The notes below the pieces were generated by a model. It did no database searches. It had not been told where the DNA came from and was given only the letters and a program-made list of their open reading frames with translations. The position numbers and the translations under genes were made by a program. From Planctomycetota bacterium (GTDB lineage Bacteria; Planctomycetota; Phycisphaerae; UBA1845; Fen-1342), in NCBI GenBank assembly GCA_030616465.1, contig JAUWXH010000012.1, positions 1 through 13,392 on the forward strand: DNA of 13,392 nt. Reading direction: 5' to 3'. How positions within the stretch are numbered: position 1 is the stretch's first letter; the number at the start of each line of letters is the position of its first letter. Positions 6,971-13,392 of the stretch are shown piece by piece.

Positions 6971-6976
6971 TACAAT
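6971..6976 (+). promoter_or_regulatory. Candidate -10 box (TACAAT) for the sensor kinase operon
   Basis: TACAAT matches the -10 consensus at 5 of 6 positions in GC-rich surroundings. The -35 position 17 bp upstream (CTGCTA) is poor. If used, transcription would start near 6983, just upstream of the kinase ATG at 7007, and would rule out the in-frame GTG at 6977 as the start. The rest of the 246-nt gap 6761-7006 shows no gene and no clear regulatory site. Confidence 0.3.
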
Positions 6977-7006
6977 GTGGGCGTGGTCGAGGCCGCGTTC
7001 AAGGAC

Positions 7007-8209
7007 ATGAAGAACTACATCGCGTTCGGCACACGGGACGCAGCCAATCTGCGCGCCTTGGCTGCGCACGTGCGTCCCCATTTGCCCGCCGTCGTGGCGC
7101 GTTTCTTTCGGGAAATCCAGCGTCACCCACGCACCCGCGGGGTGCTGCGTGAGGGGCCGGAGCAGGTGCAGCGACTGCGGGAGGCCCTGACCGAGTGGCT
7201 CGAATCGCTCTGCTGCGGACAGTACGACACGGAGTACTGCCGGCAGCACGCGCAGATCGGTCGGGTTCACGCACGTGTCGGGCTGCCGCAGCACTTCATG
7301 TTCACCGCCATGGAAGTCGTTTGGCAGGAGCTCAGCCAGGCGGTCCGGCAGGCCGATCTTCCCGACGCCGATGCCAAGCTGCGCGCGCTGCACAAGCTGC
7401 TCACGCTCGAAACCGGCATTATGCTCGAGAGCTACCGGGAGAGTTACGCGGCGGAAATCCGGCAGTTCGAGCGTAACGCCGTCCGGGAACGGCTCACCCA
7501 GGCCGAACAGCTCGCCCAGATCGGGCACCTGGCGGCTTCGCTGGCGCACGAGATCAAGAATCCGCTGGCCGGCATCAGCGGTGCGATCCAGGTGATCCGC
7601 GACGGGATGGATCTGGAGGATCAGTGGCGGCCGATCCTGGAAGAGGTTCTGCGGCAAACCAACCGGCTCGACGGGACGGTCAAGGATTTGCTGGTCTATG
7701 CTCGTCCGAGGCCGCCGCGTTTCCAGCGCTGCAAGCTCAATCGTCTGGTCGAGCGCGTGCTGACGGTCTTGCGCCGCGAGCCCGATTTGCAGCGTGTGCG
7801 CGTTGAGTACATCAACAGTCAGCAGTTGCCGCTGTACGGGGATGAGGCGCAGATCGAGCAGCTCGTGATGAACCTACTGCACAACGCGGCCCACGCGTCG
7901 CCGGACGACGGCCTGGTGCGCGTGCTCACCACCTCGAATGCGGACGGGCTTCGGCTGGTGGTCGAGGATCAAGGGCAGGGGATGGATCAGGAGACGTGTC
8001 AGCGCGCGTTTGAACCCTTCTTCACCACCAAGGCCAGGGGCACCGGCCTGGGGTTGCCGATCTGCCGGAAGATCGTGGGCGCCCACGGCGGTACGATCTC
8101 GATTCGCAGCGCGGTCGGGCAAGGTACGACGGTTACTGTTCGGCTACCGCGTTATCCGCCGGCCACCTCAGGAGGGTCGGATGATGACCATTCGCGTACT
8201 GATCGTTGA
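7007..8209 (+). CDS. Globin-coupled sensor histidine kinase (heme-based gas sensor)
   Basis: The protein has 400 residues, is soluble and has no membrane segment. I used the ATG at 7007. In-frame GTGs at 6977 and 6983 would add 10 or 8 residues, and none of these starts has a good Shine-Dalgarno. Residues 1 to about 150 form a helical domain with IGRVHARVGLP, the signature around the proximal heme histidine (H88) of protoglobin and globin-coupled sensors. The usual distal Tyr position is Phe (F33/F34). A linker helix leads to the kinase core: H-box LAHEIKNPL with phospho-acceptor H181; N-box NLLHNAAHAS (289-298); G1 DQGQGMD (321-327); F-box FEPFFTT (335-341); G2 GTGLGLPI (345-352). All ATP-binding elements are intact. 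The domain order and the His spacing resemble AfGcHK of Anaeromyxobacter, as I recall it. It should autophosphorylate in response to heme ligand or redox state and pass phosphate to the regulator encoded by the overlapping next gene. Kinase certain; globin assignment by motif. Confidence 0.88.
   Translation: MKNYIAFGTRDAANLRALAAHVRPHLPAVVARFFREIQRHPRTRGVLREGPEQVQRLREALTEWLESLCCGQYDTEYCRQHAQIGRVHARVGLPQHFMFTAMEVVWQELSQAVRQADLPDADAKLRALHKLLTLETGIMLESYRESYAAEIRQFERNAVRERLTQAEQLAQIGHLAASLAHEIKNPLAGISGAIQVIRDGMDLEDQWRPILEEVLRQTNRLDGTVKDLLVYARPRPPRFQRCKLNRLVERVLTVLRREPDLQRVRVEYINSQQLPLYGDEAQIEQLVMNLLHNAAHASPDDGLVRVLTTSNADGLRLVVEDQGQGMDQETCQRAFEPFFTTKARGTGLGLPICRKIVGAHGGTISIRSAVGQGTTVTVRLPRYPPATSGGSDDDHSRTDR
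8170..8175 (+). promoter_or_regulatory. Shine-Dalgarno of the sigma-54 response regulator, inside the kinase gene
   Basis: AGGAGG lies 5 nt before the ATG at 8181 and 8 nt before the ATG at 8184, so either may be the real start. It is within the end of the kinase reading frame. It fixes the regulator's start far downstream of the open frame's left end at 7938. Confidence 0.75.
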
Positions 8210-9557
8210 AGACGAAAGTCTGATCCGCTGGTCGCTGCGGCAGAAATTCGAAGAGCGCGGCTACCGGGTGGCCGAAGCGGAGGACGGTCGGTCCGCGACC
8301 CAGGCGCTGGATACCGGCACCTATGATTTGATCATGCTGGATTACAAGCTGCCCGACCTGACCGGGCTGGAGCTGTTGCGTCGCATCCGCAAAGTGGATG
8401 ATGAGGTCGTGGTAATCATGATGACCGCCTATAGCACGATCGAAAGCGCGGTCGAGGCGATCAAGCTGGGGGCCTTCGACTACATCACCAAGCCATTCCA
8501 GATGGAGCAGTTGTTGTTCACGGTCGACAAGGCCCTCGAAACCACCAAGCTGCGCCGCGAGGTGCGCGAACTGCGCCGACATCTCCAGGAAGAGTACGGC
8601 GACGACAGCATCCTCGGGCAGCACCCGTCGATGACCAAACTGCTCGAGATGATCAACCAGATCGCCAAGACGGGTGTCTCCACGGTGCTGCTGCGAGGCG
8701 AGACGGGCACCGGGAAGGACCTGGTGGCGCGGGTGATCCACCGCAATTCCGAGCGGGCCGCGCACCCGCTGGTCAACATCACCTGTACCGCGCTATCCGA
8801 ATCGCTGCTGGAAAGCGAGCTGTTCGGGCACGAGCGTGGGGCATTCACCGACGCCAAAACGCAGAAGAAGGGCCTGCTGGAGCTGGCCGACGGGGGGACT
8901 ATTTTTCTCGACGAGATCGGGGACATGCCGCCGGCCTTGCAGGCCAAGCTACTGCGGTTTCTGGAGGAGCGGAAGTTCCGCCGCGTCGGCGGCACCAAGG
9001 AAATCACCGTAGACGTCCGCGTGATCGCCGCCACCAATCGCGACATCGAGAAGGCCATCGAAGAGGGCAAGTTCCGCCGCGATCTGATGTACCGGCTGAA
9101 CGTGGTGACGGTCGTGCTGCCGCCGCTGCGCGCCCGCGGAGACGACATCCGCCTGCTCACCCAGCACTTCGTGGCCCGCTTTATGCGGGAGTTCAAGAAG
9201 CCGGTCACGCGCGTGAACGAGCCGGCGTACGAAAAGCTGTACAACTACGGTTGGCCCGGCAACGTGCGGGAATTGCGGAACGTGATCGAACGGGCGATGC
9301 TGCTCTGCAAGCGTGACGAGCTGGGGCAGGACGACATTGTCCTGGGACGCGCCGAGCAGCAGCCGTGGATCTCGGACCTCGAGCACTTCGCCCTGCCGCC
9401 CAACGGCTTCGACTTCGAGAAGCTGCGCAGCCTGGAGCGGCAGTTGCTGCGTCAGGCGCTGGCGCGCACGAACAACAATCAGAGCCGGGCCGCCAAGCTG
9501 CTCAACCTCTCGCGCGACCGGCTGCGCTACCGGCTCCAAAAGCACGGACTGCTGTGA
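8181..9557 (+). CDS. NtrC-family sigma-54-dependent response regulator
   Basis: The protein has 458 residues and three domains in the standard order. The receiver (about 4-120) has acidic residues E10/D11, phospho-acceptor D54 in LIMLDYKLPD, T82 and K104. The AAA+ domain (about 143-390) has Walker A GETGTGKD (173-180), Walker B TIFLDEIGD (240-248) and the GNVREL segment (360-365). The sigma-54 contact loop reads GAFTDA (220-225) where GAFTGA is typical; this Gly-to-Asp variant occurs in natural relatives. A Fis-type helix-turn-helix (about 431-455, NNNQSRAAKLLNLSRDRLRY) ends the protein. It is expected to bind enhancer-like sites and drive sigma-54 RNA polymerase once phosphorylated. The gene overlaps the globin kinase gene by 29 nt, so the two are translated from one mRNA and form a cognate pair. 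Its target promoters are not identifiable here. The strong Shine-Dalgarno supports the start. Confidence 0.95.
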   Translation: MMTIRVLIVEDESLIRWSLRQKFEERGYRVAEAEDGRSATQALDTGTYDLIMLDYKLPDLTGLELLRRIRKVDDEVVVIMMTAYSTIESAVEAIKLGAFDYITKPFQMEQLLFTVDKALETTKLRREVRELRRHLQEEYGDDSILGQHPSMTKLLEMINQIAKTGVSTVLLRGETGTGKDLVARVIHRNSERAAHPLVNITCTALSESLLESELFGHERGAFTDAKTQKKGLLELADGGTIFLDEIGDMPPALQAKLLRFLEERKFRRVGGTKEITVDVRVIAATNRDIEKAIEEGKFRRDLMYRLNVVTVVLPPLRARGDDIRLLTQHFVARFMREFKKPVTRVNEPAYEKLYNYGWPGNVRELRNVIERAMLLCKRDELGQDDIVLGRAEQQPWISDLEHFALPPNGFDFEKLRSLERQLLRQALARTNNNQSRAAKLLNLSRDRLRYRLQKHGLL

Positions 9558-9587
9558 ACGCCCGCGGTGATCGGGGTGTCAATCACA

Positions 9588-11138
9588 TTACCCAGTTTCC
9601 AGGTGTGAACGCACCCGCTCCACCAGGCGCTCCATGTCGCTCCGGCGGTGCAACGCGAAGAAGTACTCGCGGTCGAGCGCAATGCGGTCTTGACGCCATT
9701 GTTCTTCGAGCTGCCGGGCGCGCCGCTCGACATCGTCCACACGCGCGGGGTCGCGACGGAGCAGCTCGTCGTTCAGGCGCCGGATTTCGTGAAAGACTCT
9801 CGCCCGGGCAGCATGATCGTGTGATCGGGTCGCTTTCAGCGCAGCCGATTCGTGAATCAGCTTCTCGCGGTGGCGTAACAGATCCTTGGGGAGATCCGGC
9901 GAATAGCGCTGCGGGTTGTAGCGGATGTCCCGGCTCGCCCGCCGCGCGGCTCGAACGTCCCCCTGCGAAACTCCGTGTTGCGGCAGCGGCAAGTGCATCG
10001 TGGCACTGACGCAGCACATGGGGGCCAGCTCGACGCCGAAGAAACGATGCACGAAGTCCTCGGTCATCCGGTCGTACTTGGCTCCGCCGATGCCGTGGAT
10101 GAACAGATCAGCCAGCAGCAGCCGGGCGAACGCCGAGAGGGTCAGGGCGCGCAGGCGGATGTGCCAGCCGTCCGCTTCGATCGGCCATAGATCTTCGTGG
10201 CATTCCACACGCGTGAGGCGCACTTTCGGCAAGAGGTCAATCGGTTCATTGTCTGCGAAGAATTCCATGGCATCGCCCTGGTCGGCGACGTAAAGCCGGC
10301 GCCGAGCCTGCCCGCGCCGCGAGACCCAGAACGGCAGCTCCGCGCGGTCCGGGCCGACATGCAGCGGTGGTGCAGGACGATGCACGTTGCGCACCCCATA
10401 GCGCTGTCGATAGGTAAGCTGGGCCTGGTTGTAGTGTGCGGCGAAAGCCGGTGCGCGCAGTGCCAAATGCGCGACGAGCGCGCGGAACTCCGGCGTCGTG
10501 CAAAGTCGCGAGGCGCGCAGGCTGCGCGCCTGGCCGAGGCCCAACGTCTTCTCCACCGCCGCGTGCGCACCGCTCATGCCGTCGCAGAAACCTGGCTTGA
10601 GCCTGGCGGCTGCGAGCCAGCCGTCCGCAAAGGCCGGCAGCAACGAATCGCCAGACCCGCTCCACAACGAGCGCACGCGGGCAAAGAAGGCCGCCCATTC
10701 TTCTGGGCCGACGTCGCGCTGCCACTCCGACGGCAATCGCGGATCGCAGCCCGGAACGTCCATGAACACCCGCTTAAGCTGATTGCCCTCCACGCGCGGC
10801 ACCGCGAGTTGCCGTGACTTCGGTACGTCGGAATCGACGGTGAGAAACACGGTCACGCCGCCCACGCCGGCGGCCAGCGCGTCGGCGGCGATCGTCTTCG
10901 CGAAGACCCCCGCGTGTCCGAACCCCGCCTGGTGGCCGGTCAGAATCAGCGGGCCGGCCAGATCCAGTCGGCGTCGCAGCCGCGCGCGCAGCGCGCCTAG
11001 CGTCGTGTCGAGAATGGGGACGGCGTCGTATCCCGCCGCGGCATCCCGCGCCAGACACGCACGAACGCCCGCGGCGTCCGGCTCGACCAAGACGCCGTAG
11101 TGCTCTCGCGGCACCACCAGCCGCCGCGAGTCGATCAT
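9588..11138 (-). CDS. Conserved-looking hypothetical protein, distant BshC-like candidate
   Basis: The protein has 516 residues and no signal peptide or membrane segment. I do not recognise it firmly. Residues 67-73 (TGHQAGF), followed by GVFAKTIAADALA, and an acidic VDSD at 101-104 recall the TGQQAGL...K...A and EDHD segments of BshC, the proposed cysteine-adding enzyme of bacillithiol synthesis. BshC is of similar length (about 540). A second distinctive block, FIHGIGGAKYD, lies at 346-356. The last ~100 residues are charged and probably coiled coil, as in BshC. The resemblance is weak and no bshA or bshB gene is nearby, so the function stays open. The start at 11138 forms an ATGA overlap with the stop of the preceding glycosyltransferase gene, implying translational coupling. 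An ATG at 11159 would add 7 residues. It is the last gene of the minus-strand operon and converges on the response-regulator gene, with 30 nt between the stops. Confidence 0.7.
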   Translation of the reverse strand: MIDSRRLVVPREHYGVLVEPDAAGVRACLARDAAAGYDAVPILDTTLGALRARLRRRLDLAGPLILTGHQAGFGHAGVFAKTIAADALAAGVGGVTVFLTVDSDVPKSRQLAVPRVEGNQLKRVFMDVPGCDPRLPSEWQRDVGPEEWAAFFARVRSLWSGSGDSLLPAFADGWLAAARLKPGFCDGMSGAHAAVEKTLGLGQARSLRASRLCTTPEFRALVAHLALRAPAFAAHYNQAQLTYRQRYGVRNVHRPAPPLHVGPDRAELPFWVSRRGQARRRLYVADQGDAMEFFADNEPIDLLPKVRLTRVECHEDLWPIEADGWHIRLRALTLSAFARLLLADLFIHGIGGAKYDRMTEDFVHRFFGVELAPMCCVSATMHLPLPQHGVSQGDVRAARRASRDIRYNPQRYSPDLPKDLLRHREKLIHESAALKATRSHDHAARARVFHEIRRLNDELLRRDPARVDDVERRARQLEEQWRQDRIALDREYFFALHRRSDMERLVERVRSHLETG

Positions 11139-11887
11139 GCACTTTGCTGAAGCCGGCATAAGGCGCGTGTCTGCTGGGCGTCCAGCGCGAGCGGCGCACG
11201 CTCAAGTTCGCGTGTGAACACGTCCAGGTAGTGTTGCAGACGGGCCGCCGGTTCATCCAACGCACCGCCGAACGCGCGCTTCTCATCGAGGTAAATGCGG
11301 CGGACGGGGATTTCACGCACACGCAGCCCGGCTCTGACACACTGCACCCAAAACTGCAACGGAAAGGCGTAGCCCGGTTCGTCCAGACGCAGCCGCTGCA
11401 CTGCCGCAACCCGCTGCGCCTTGAACCCGCAGAACGAATCGGTCAGCCGCAGGACGAGAATCTGCTCGATCAGTTCGCAGATCGTGCGGTTGATGCGGCG
11501 GCGCTGCTTGGGCGGCGGATCGTCGTCGGGATGCGCAACCAGATAGCGCGACCCGCTGATCACGTCCGCCCGATCCCGCCGTGCTTCGGCCACGAACTCC
11601 GGGATCTGCCCCGGCTCATGCTGTTCGTCGCAGACAAGGGTGATGACCCAGTCGTAGCCGCGCGCGGCGGCGAAGCCGAACGCGTCGATCAGGCTCTGGC
11701 CATAGCCACGGTTGCCAGAGTGCGTAATGGTGTGCACCTGTGGATATGCGGCCAGCAGTCCCGCCGTCGCGTCAGTCGAGCCGTCGTTGACGACCAGGAT
11801 GTGCTCGGCGTGGCGCGTCACGGCCGCCAGCACGCCGGGCAGGTAGCGCTCTTCGTTGTACACTGGAATCGCCACGAGGTACTTCAA
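11135..11887 (-). CDS. Family 2 glycosyltransferase (polyprenol-phosphate sugar transferase-like)
   Basis: The protein is 250 residues from a TTG at 11887, which has GGAG 7 nt upstream and yields a canonical GT2 start, MKYLVAIPVYNEERYLPGV. The frame stays open to a TTG at 11977 that overlaps the upstream stop. That would add 30 residues unlike the family and has no Shine-Dalgarno. The GT-A fold elements are the nucleotide-binding VVNDGSTD (32-39), NRGYGQSLIDAF (59-70) and an acidic LVCDEQHEP (84-92) where the metal-binding DxD lies. SGSRYL (111-116) and TDSFCGFKAQR (149-159) follow. This set resembles dolichyl/undecaprenyl-phosphate mannose or glucose synthases, which load a sugar from a nucleotide donor onto a lipid carrier at the membrane. 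No C-terminal membrane anchor is present. It lies between a UgtP-like gene and an unrecognised gene, suggesting an envelope glycan or glycolipid role. Donor and acceptor unknown. Confidence 0.85.
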   Translation of the reverse strand: MKYLVAIPVYNEERYLPGVLAAVTRHAEHILVVNDGSTDATAGLLAAYPQVHTITHSGNRGYGQSLIDAFGFAAARGYDWVITLVCDEQHEPGQIPEFVAEARRDRADVISGSRYLVAHPDDDPPPKQRRRINRTICELIEQILVLRLTDSFCGFKAQRVAAVQRLRLDEPGYAFPLQFWVQCVRAGLRVREIPVRRIYLDEKRAFGGALDEPAARLQHYLDVFTRELERAPLALDAQQTRALCRLQQSA

Positions 11888-11894
11888 TGTCGCT

Positions 11895-11898
11895 CTCC
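11895..11898 (-). promoter_or_regulatory. Shine-Dalgarno supporting a TTG start for the GT2 gene
   Basis: On the minus strand CGGAGAG precedes the TTG at 11887, with GGAG 7 nt away. It decides between this start and the upstream TTG at 11977. Confidence 0.55.
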
Positions 11899-11973
11899 GC
11901 GAAGTCGGCCCGCCTGCTTTCGAGCGTACGGGGAACACCCAGTCGATGATTCTTTCCCCCACTAGGCGGTCTG

Positions 11974-13119
11974 TCAAACACGCCGGTCGTCCAGCAGGCT
12001 GAGCGCGTCGTTGGCGATGCGGGCCGCGGCGCCCGGTTGAGCGACCGCCCGGGCCGCCTTGCGCAGCCGTCGCAAGCGGACTGGGTCAGCCAGCGCCTCG
12101 TTCACGCGGTACCCGAGCATACGCATGTTGTTGACCCTGATCCCCGCGCCGTGCTCGAGCACGTAATCGCTGTTACGCTCCTCCTGCCCAGGAATGGGGT
12201 TAACCACCACCATCGGTGCCCCGCACGCCAGCGCTTCCGCGACGGTCAGTCCGCCGGCCTTGCTCACGACCAGGTCTGCCGCTGCCATCCACTCGTGCAT
12301 GAGGTCTGTATAGCCGAGCACGTGGACCGGGCAGTCGGAATCCGAGGTCAGCCGTTCCAGGCGCCGCCGGAGCTTCTCGTTGCGACCACTGATAACCACG
12401 ATCTGCACGTCGGCGTCGATCGACATCAGCTCGCACAGGGCCTGCTCGGTGGAGCCCACGCCGAAACCGCCCGCCAGCAGCAACACCATCGGCCGCGCGC
12501 GATCAAGTTGGCAGCGCTGCCGAATCTTGCGACGATCAGCGGGCTGTTCGAAACCTGAGCGAACGGGGATCCCGGTGACGAGCACCTGGTCGGGATCAAC
12601 ACCCCAGGTTGTCAGGTAGGCCTTCCCTTGCTCGCTGGCGGTGTAGTAGCGTTCGGTCGGCGGATGCACCCAGATCCGATGCGTCTCGAAGTCCGTCGTG
12701 ACCGTAACTTGGGGGCAGTCCAAGCGTCGCGCACGGCGCAGGTACGCGACGATCTCGGCCGGCAGATAGTGCGTGTTTACAATCAAGCGCGGCCGGCTGC
12801 GGACCAGGTAGCGCATCGTGCGGTGGGCGTTGAGATTCTGGAAACTGCGCCGCAGGGCGTCGCGCAGATGTCGATCGGGTCGATCCATCGCGTCGTACAG
12901 CATGCCCATCACGACCGGCGCATGGTTGACGATCGCGATGTAGCCGCCCGCGTACAGTGTGCGAAAGAGCGCGCTGGTGCTGTGAAGTACGTCGTGGACC
13001 TCAATCTGTGCATGCGGAGCCTGCGCGCGGAAGGCCTCCCGCAGGGCACCGGCCGCCATCATGTGCCCGGCGCCGGTGGAGGCGTAGAGGATCAGGATGG
13101 GTCTCTTGTCTCCGTTCAT
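11974..13119 (-). CDS. UgtP/MGDG-synthase-type glycosyltransferase (GT28)
   Basis: The protein has 381 residues, almost the length of Bacillus UgtP (about 382). It starts MNGDKRPILILYASTGAGH, whose STGAGH loop (14-19) is the family's N-terminal hallmark. The N-terminal half is the acceptor/lipid-binding domain of monogalactosyldiacylglycerol-synthase-like enzymes. The C-terminal half holds the nucleotide-sugar site: LLAGGFG (214-220), VVSKAGGLTVAEAL (284-297) and NPIPGQEERN (307-316). Known relatives transfer glucose or galactose from UDP-sugar to diacylglycerol at the inner face of the membrane; MurG is a more distant relative. The likely product is a glycolipid, but substrate choice cannot be read from sequence. 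The ATG overlaps the stop of rnpA (ATGA at 13119-13116), so it is probably translated by coupling; the upstream Shine-Dalgarno is weak. The frame stays open to 13254 only because rnpA lies there in another frame. Confidence 0.9.
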   Translation of the reverse strand: MNGDKRPILILYASTGAGHMMAAGALREAFRAQAPHAQIEVHDVLHSTSALFRTLYAGGYIAIVNHAPVVMGMLYDAMDRPDRHLRDALRRSFQNLNAHRTMRYLVRSRPRLIVNTHYLPAEIVAYLRRARRLDCPQVTVTTDFETHRIWVHPPTERYYTASEQGKAYLTTWGVDPDQVLVTGIPVRSGFEQPADRRKIRQRCQLDRARPMVLLLAGGFGVGSTEQALCELMSIDADVQIVVISGRNEKLRRRLERLTSDSDCPVHVLGYTDLMHEWMAAADLVVSKAGGLTVAEALACGAPMVVVNPIPGQEERNSDYVLEHGAGIRVNNMRMLGYRVNEALADPVRLRRLRKAARAVAQPGAAARIANDALSLLDDRRV

Positions 13120-13392
13120 GCCGACCCCGCCCGGCCAGACTCTTCCGCTTCTCGTCGCGGCTTTGCCAGCCGCCGCGACGCAAGCTCGGCCAGCCGAGTG
13201 AGCGATTCTCGCGCAGCTTGCAGGCCGACGTCCGCCGCCACCCGCGGGGCACAAACGAAATCCAGCCCGACCGGCAGCCGCGCGCGCGTGAGGCGGAAGG
13301 CCTCGCGCAGGATGCGCTTGAGGCGGTTGCGGCGAACGGCAATGCCGTGCTTGCGGCCCACGATCATCCCGAAGCGCGAGACCTCCAGCCGG
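13116..13392 (-). CDS. rnpA: Ribonuclease P protein component, 5' end beyond the window
   Basis: Ninety-one C-terminal residues are visible, and the frame continues past the right edge. The visible part reads RLEVSRFGMIVGRKHGIAVRRNR and then LKRILREAFR, the RNR-type basic signature of RnpA that contacts the RNase P RNA. A DFVCAPR strand follows. The role is to help the catalytic RNA remove 5' leaders from pre-tRNA. The residues after about RLAELASRR form a charged tail (KPRREAEESGRAG), longer than in many family members. An internal ATG at 13367 is not the start, because family residues continue upstream of it. The stop overlaps the ATG of the next gene by 4 nt. By the usual gene order, rpmH would be expected just beyond the window edge, but it is not visible. 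Confidence 0.93.
   Translation of the reverse strand, partial: RLEVSRFGMIVGRKHGIAVRRNRLKRILREAFRLTRARLPVGLDFVCAPRVAADVGLQAARESLTRLAELASRRLAKPRREAEESGRAGSA

Noticed and set aside
6796..7008. A 70-codon minus-strand frame upstream of the kinase
   Set aside because: Ser/Arg-rich, no Shine-Dalgarno and no homology that I recognise; it overlaps the probable kinase promoter.
7938..8180. Upstream extension of the response-regulator frame inside the kinase gene
   Set aside because: The translated sequence is Arg/Trp-rich out-of-frame kinase DNA. The receiver domain starts at 8181 behind AGGAGG.
9558..9587. A possible bidirectional terminator between the convergent genes
   Set aside because: Only a 5-bp GTGAT/ATCAC pairing with a 10-nt loop is present, with no T-run. 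Too weak to call.

Overview
The window looks like chromosomal DNA of a GC-rich planctomycete, probably a Phycisphaerae-type lineage. The main support is two secreted proteins that end in dockerin-like repeats of the form DxDGDxDxxDLGxLLxxWG, a tail common in that group. GC-rich dispersed palindromes and NtrC-type regulation fit but are not diagnostic. No mobile element, CRISPR array, tRNA or rRNA was seen.

Layout. (1) 18-1877, minus: a full-length two-domain signal peptide peptidase SppA, read from a strong Shine-Dalgarno. (2) 1878-2753: a long non-coding stretch full of perfect GC hairpins, with two inverted copies of a 24-bp palindrome, a 16-bp imperfect direct repeat, and candidate promoters for the genes on both sides. 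(3) 2754-6063, plus: two exported proteins, a right-handed beta-helix protein and an eight-repeat FG-GAP/VCBS propeller. Both end in the same dockerin-like tag, and their last 27 bases are identical. (4) 6227-6760, plus: a small exported MORN-like repeat protein, probably a lipoprotein. (5) 7007-9557, plus: a two-component pair with overlapping genes. The kinase has an N-terminal globin-coupled-sensor domain in place of membrane or PAS sensing. The regulator is an NtrC-family sigma-54 activator. (6) 9588-13392, minus: a tightly packed operon read from the right edge: rnpA (cut by the window), a UgtP/MGDG-synthase-type glycosyltransferase, a GT2 glycosyltransferase, and a large unrecognised protein with a faint BshC resemblance. 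Two of its three junctions are ATGA stop/start overlaps.

How the genes work together. The globin kinase and regulator form a self-contained cytoplasmic heme-based gas-sensing pathway to sigma-54 promoters. Its targets cannot be read from the window. The right-hand operon joins RNase P protein to envelope glycolipid-type enzymes. The beta-helix and propeller proteins are likely extracellular or cell-surface proteins sharing a calcium-binding C-terminal module.

The most interesting items are the globin-coupled kinase, which lacks the usual distal tyrosine, its pairing with a sigma-54 activator, the module-swapped dockerin tails, the hairpin cluster, and the rnpA-glycosyltransferase operon.
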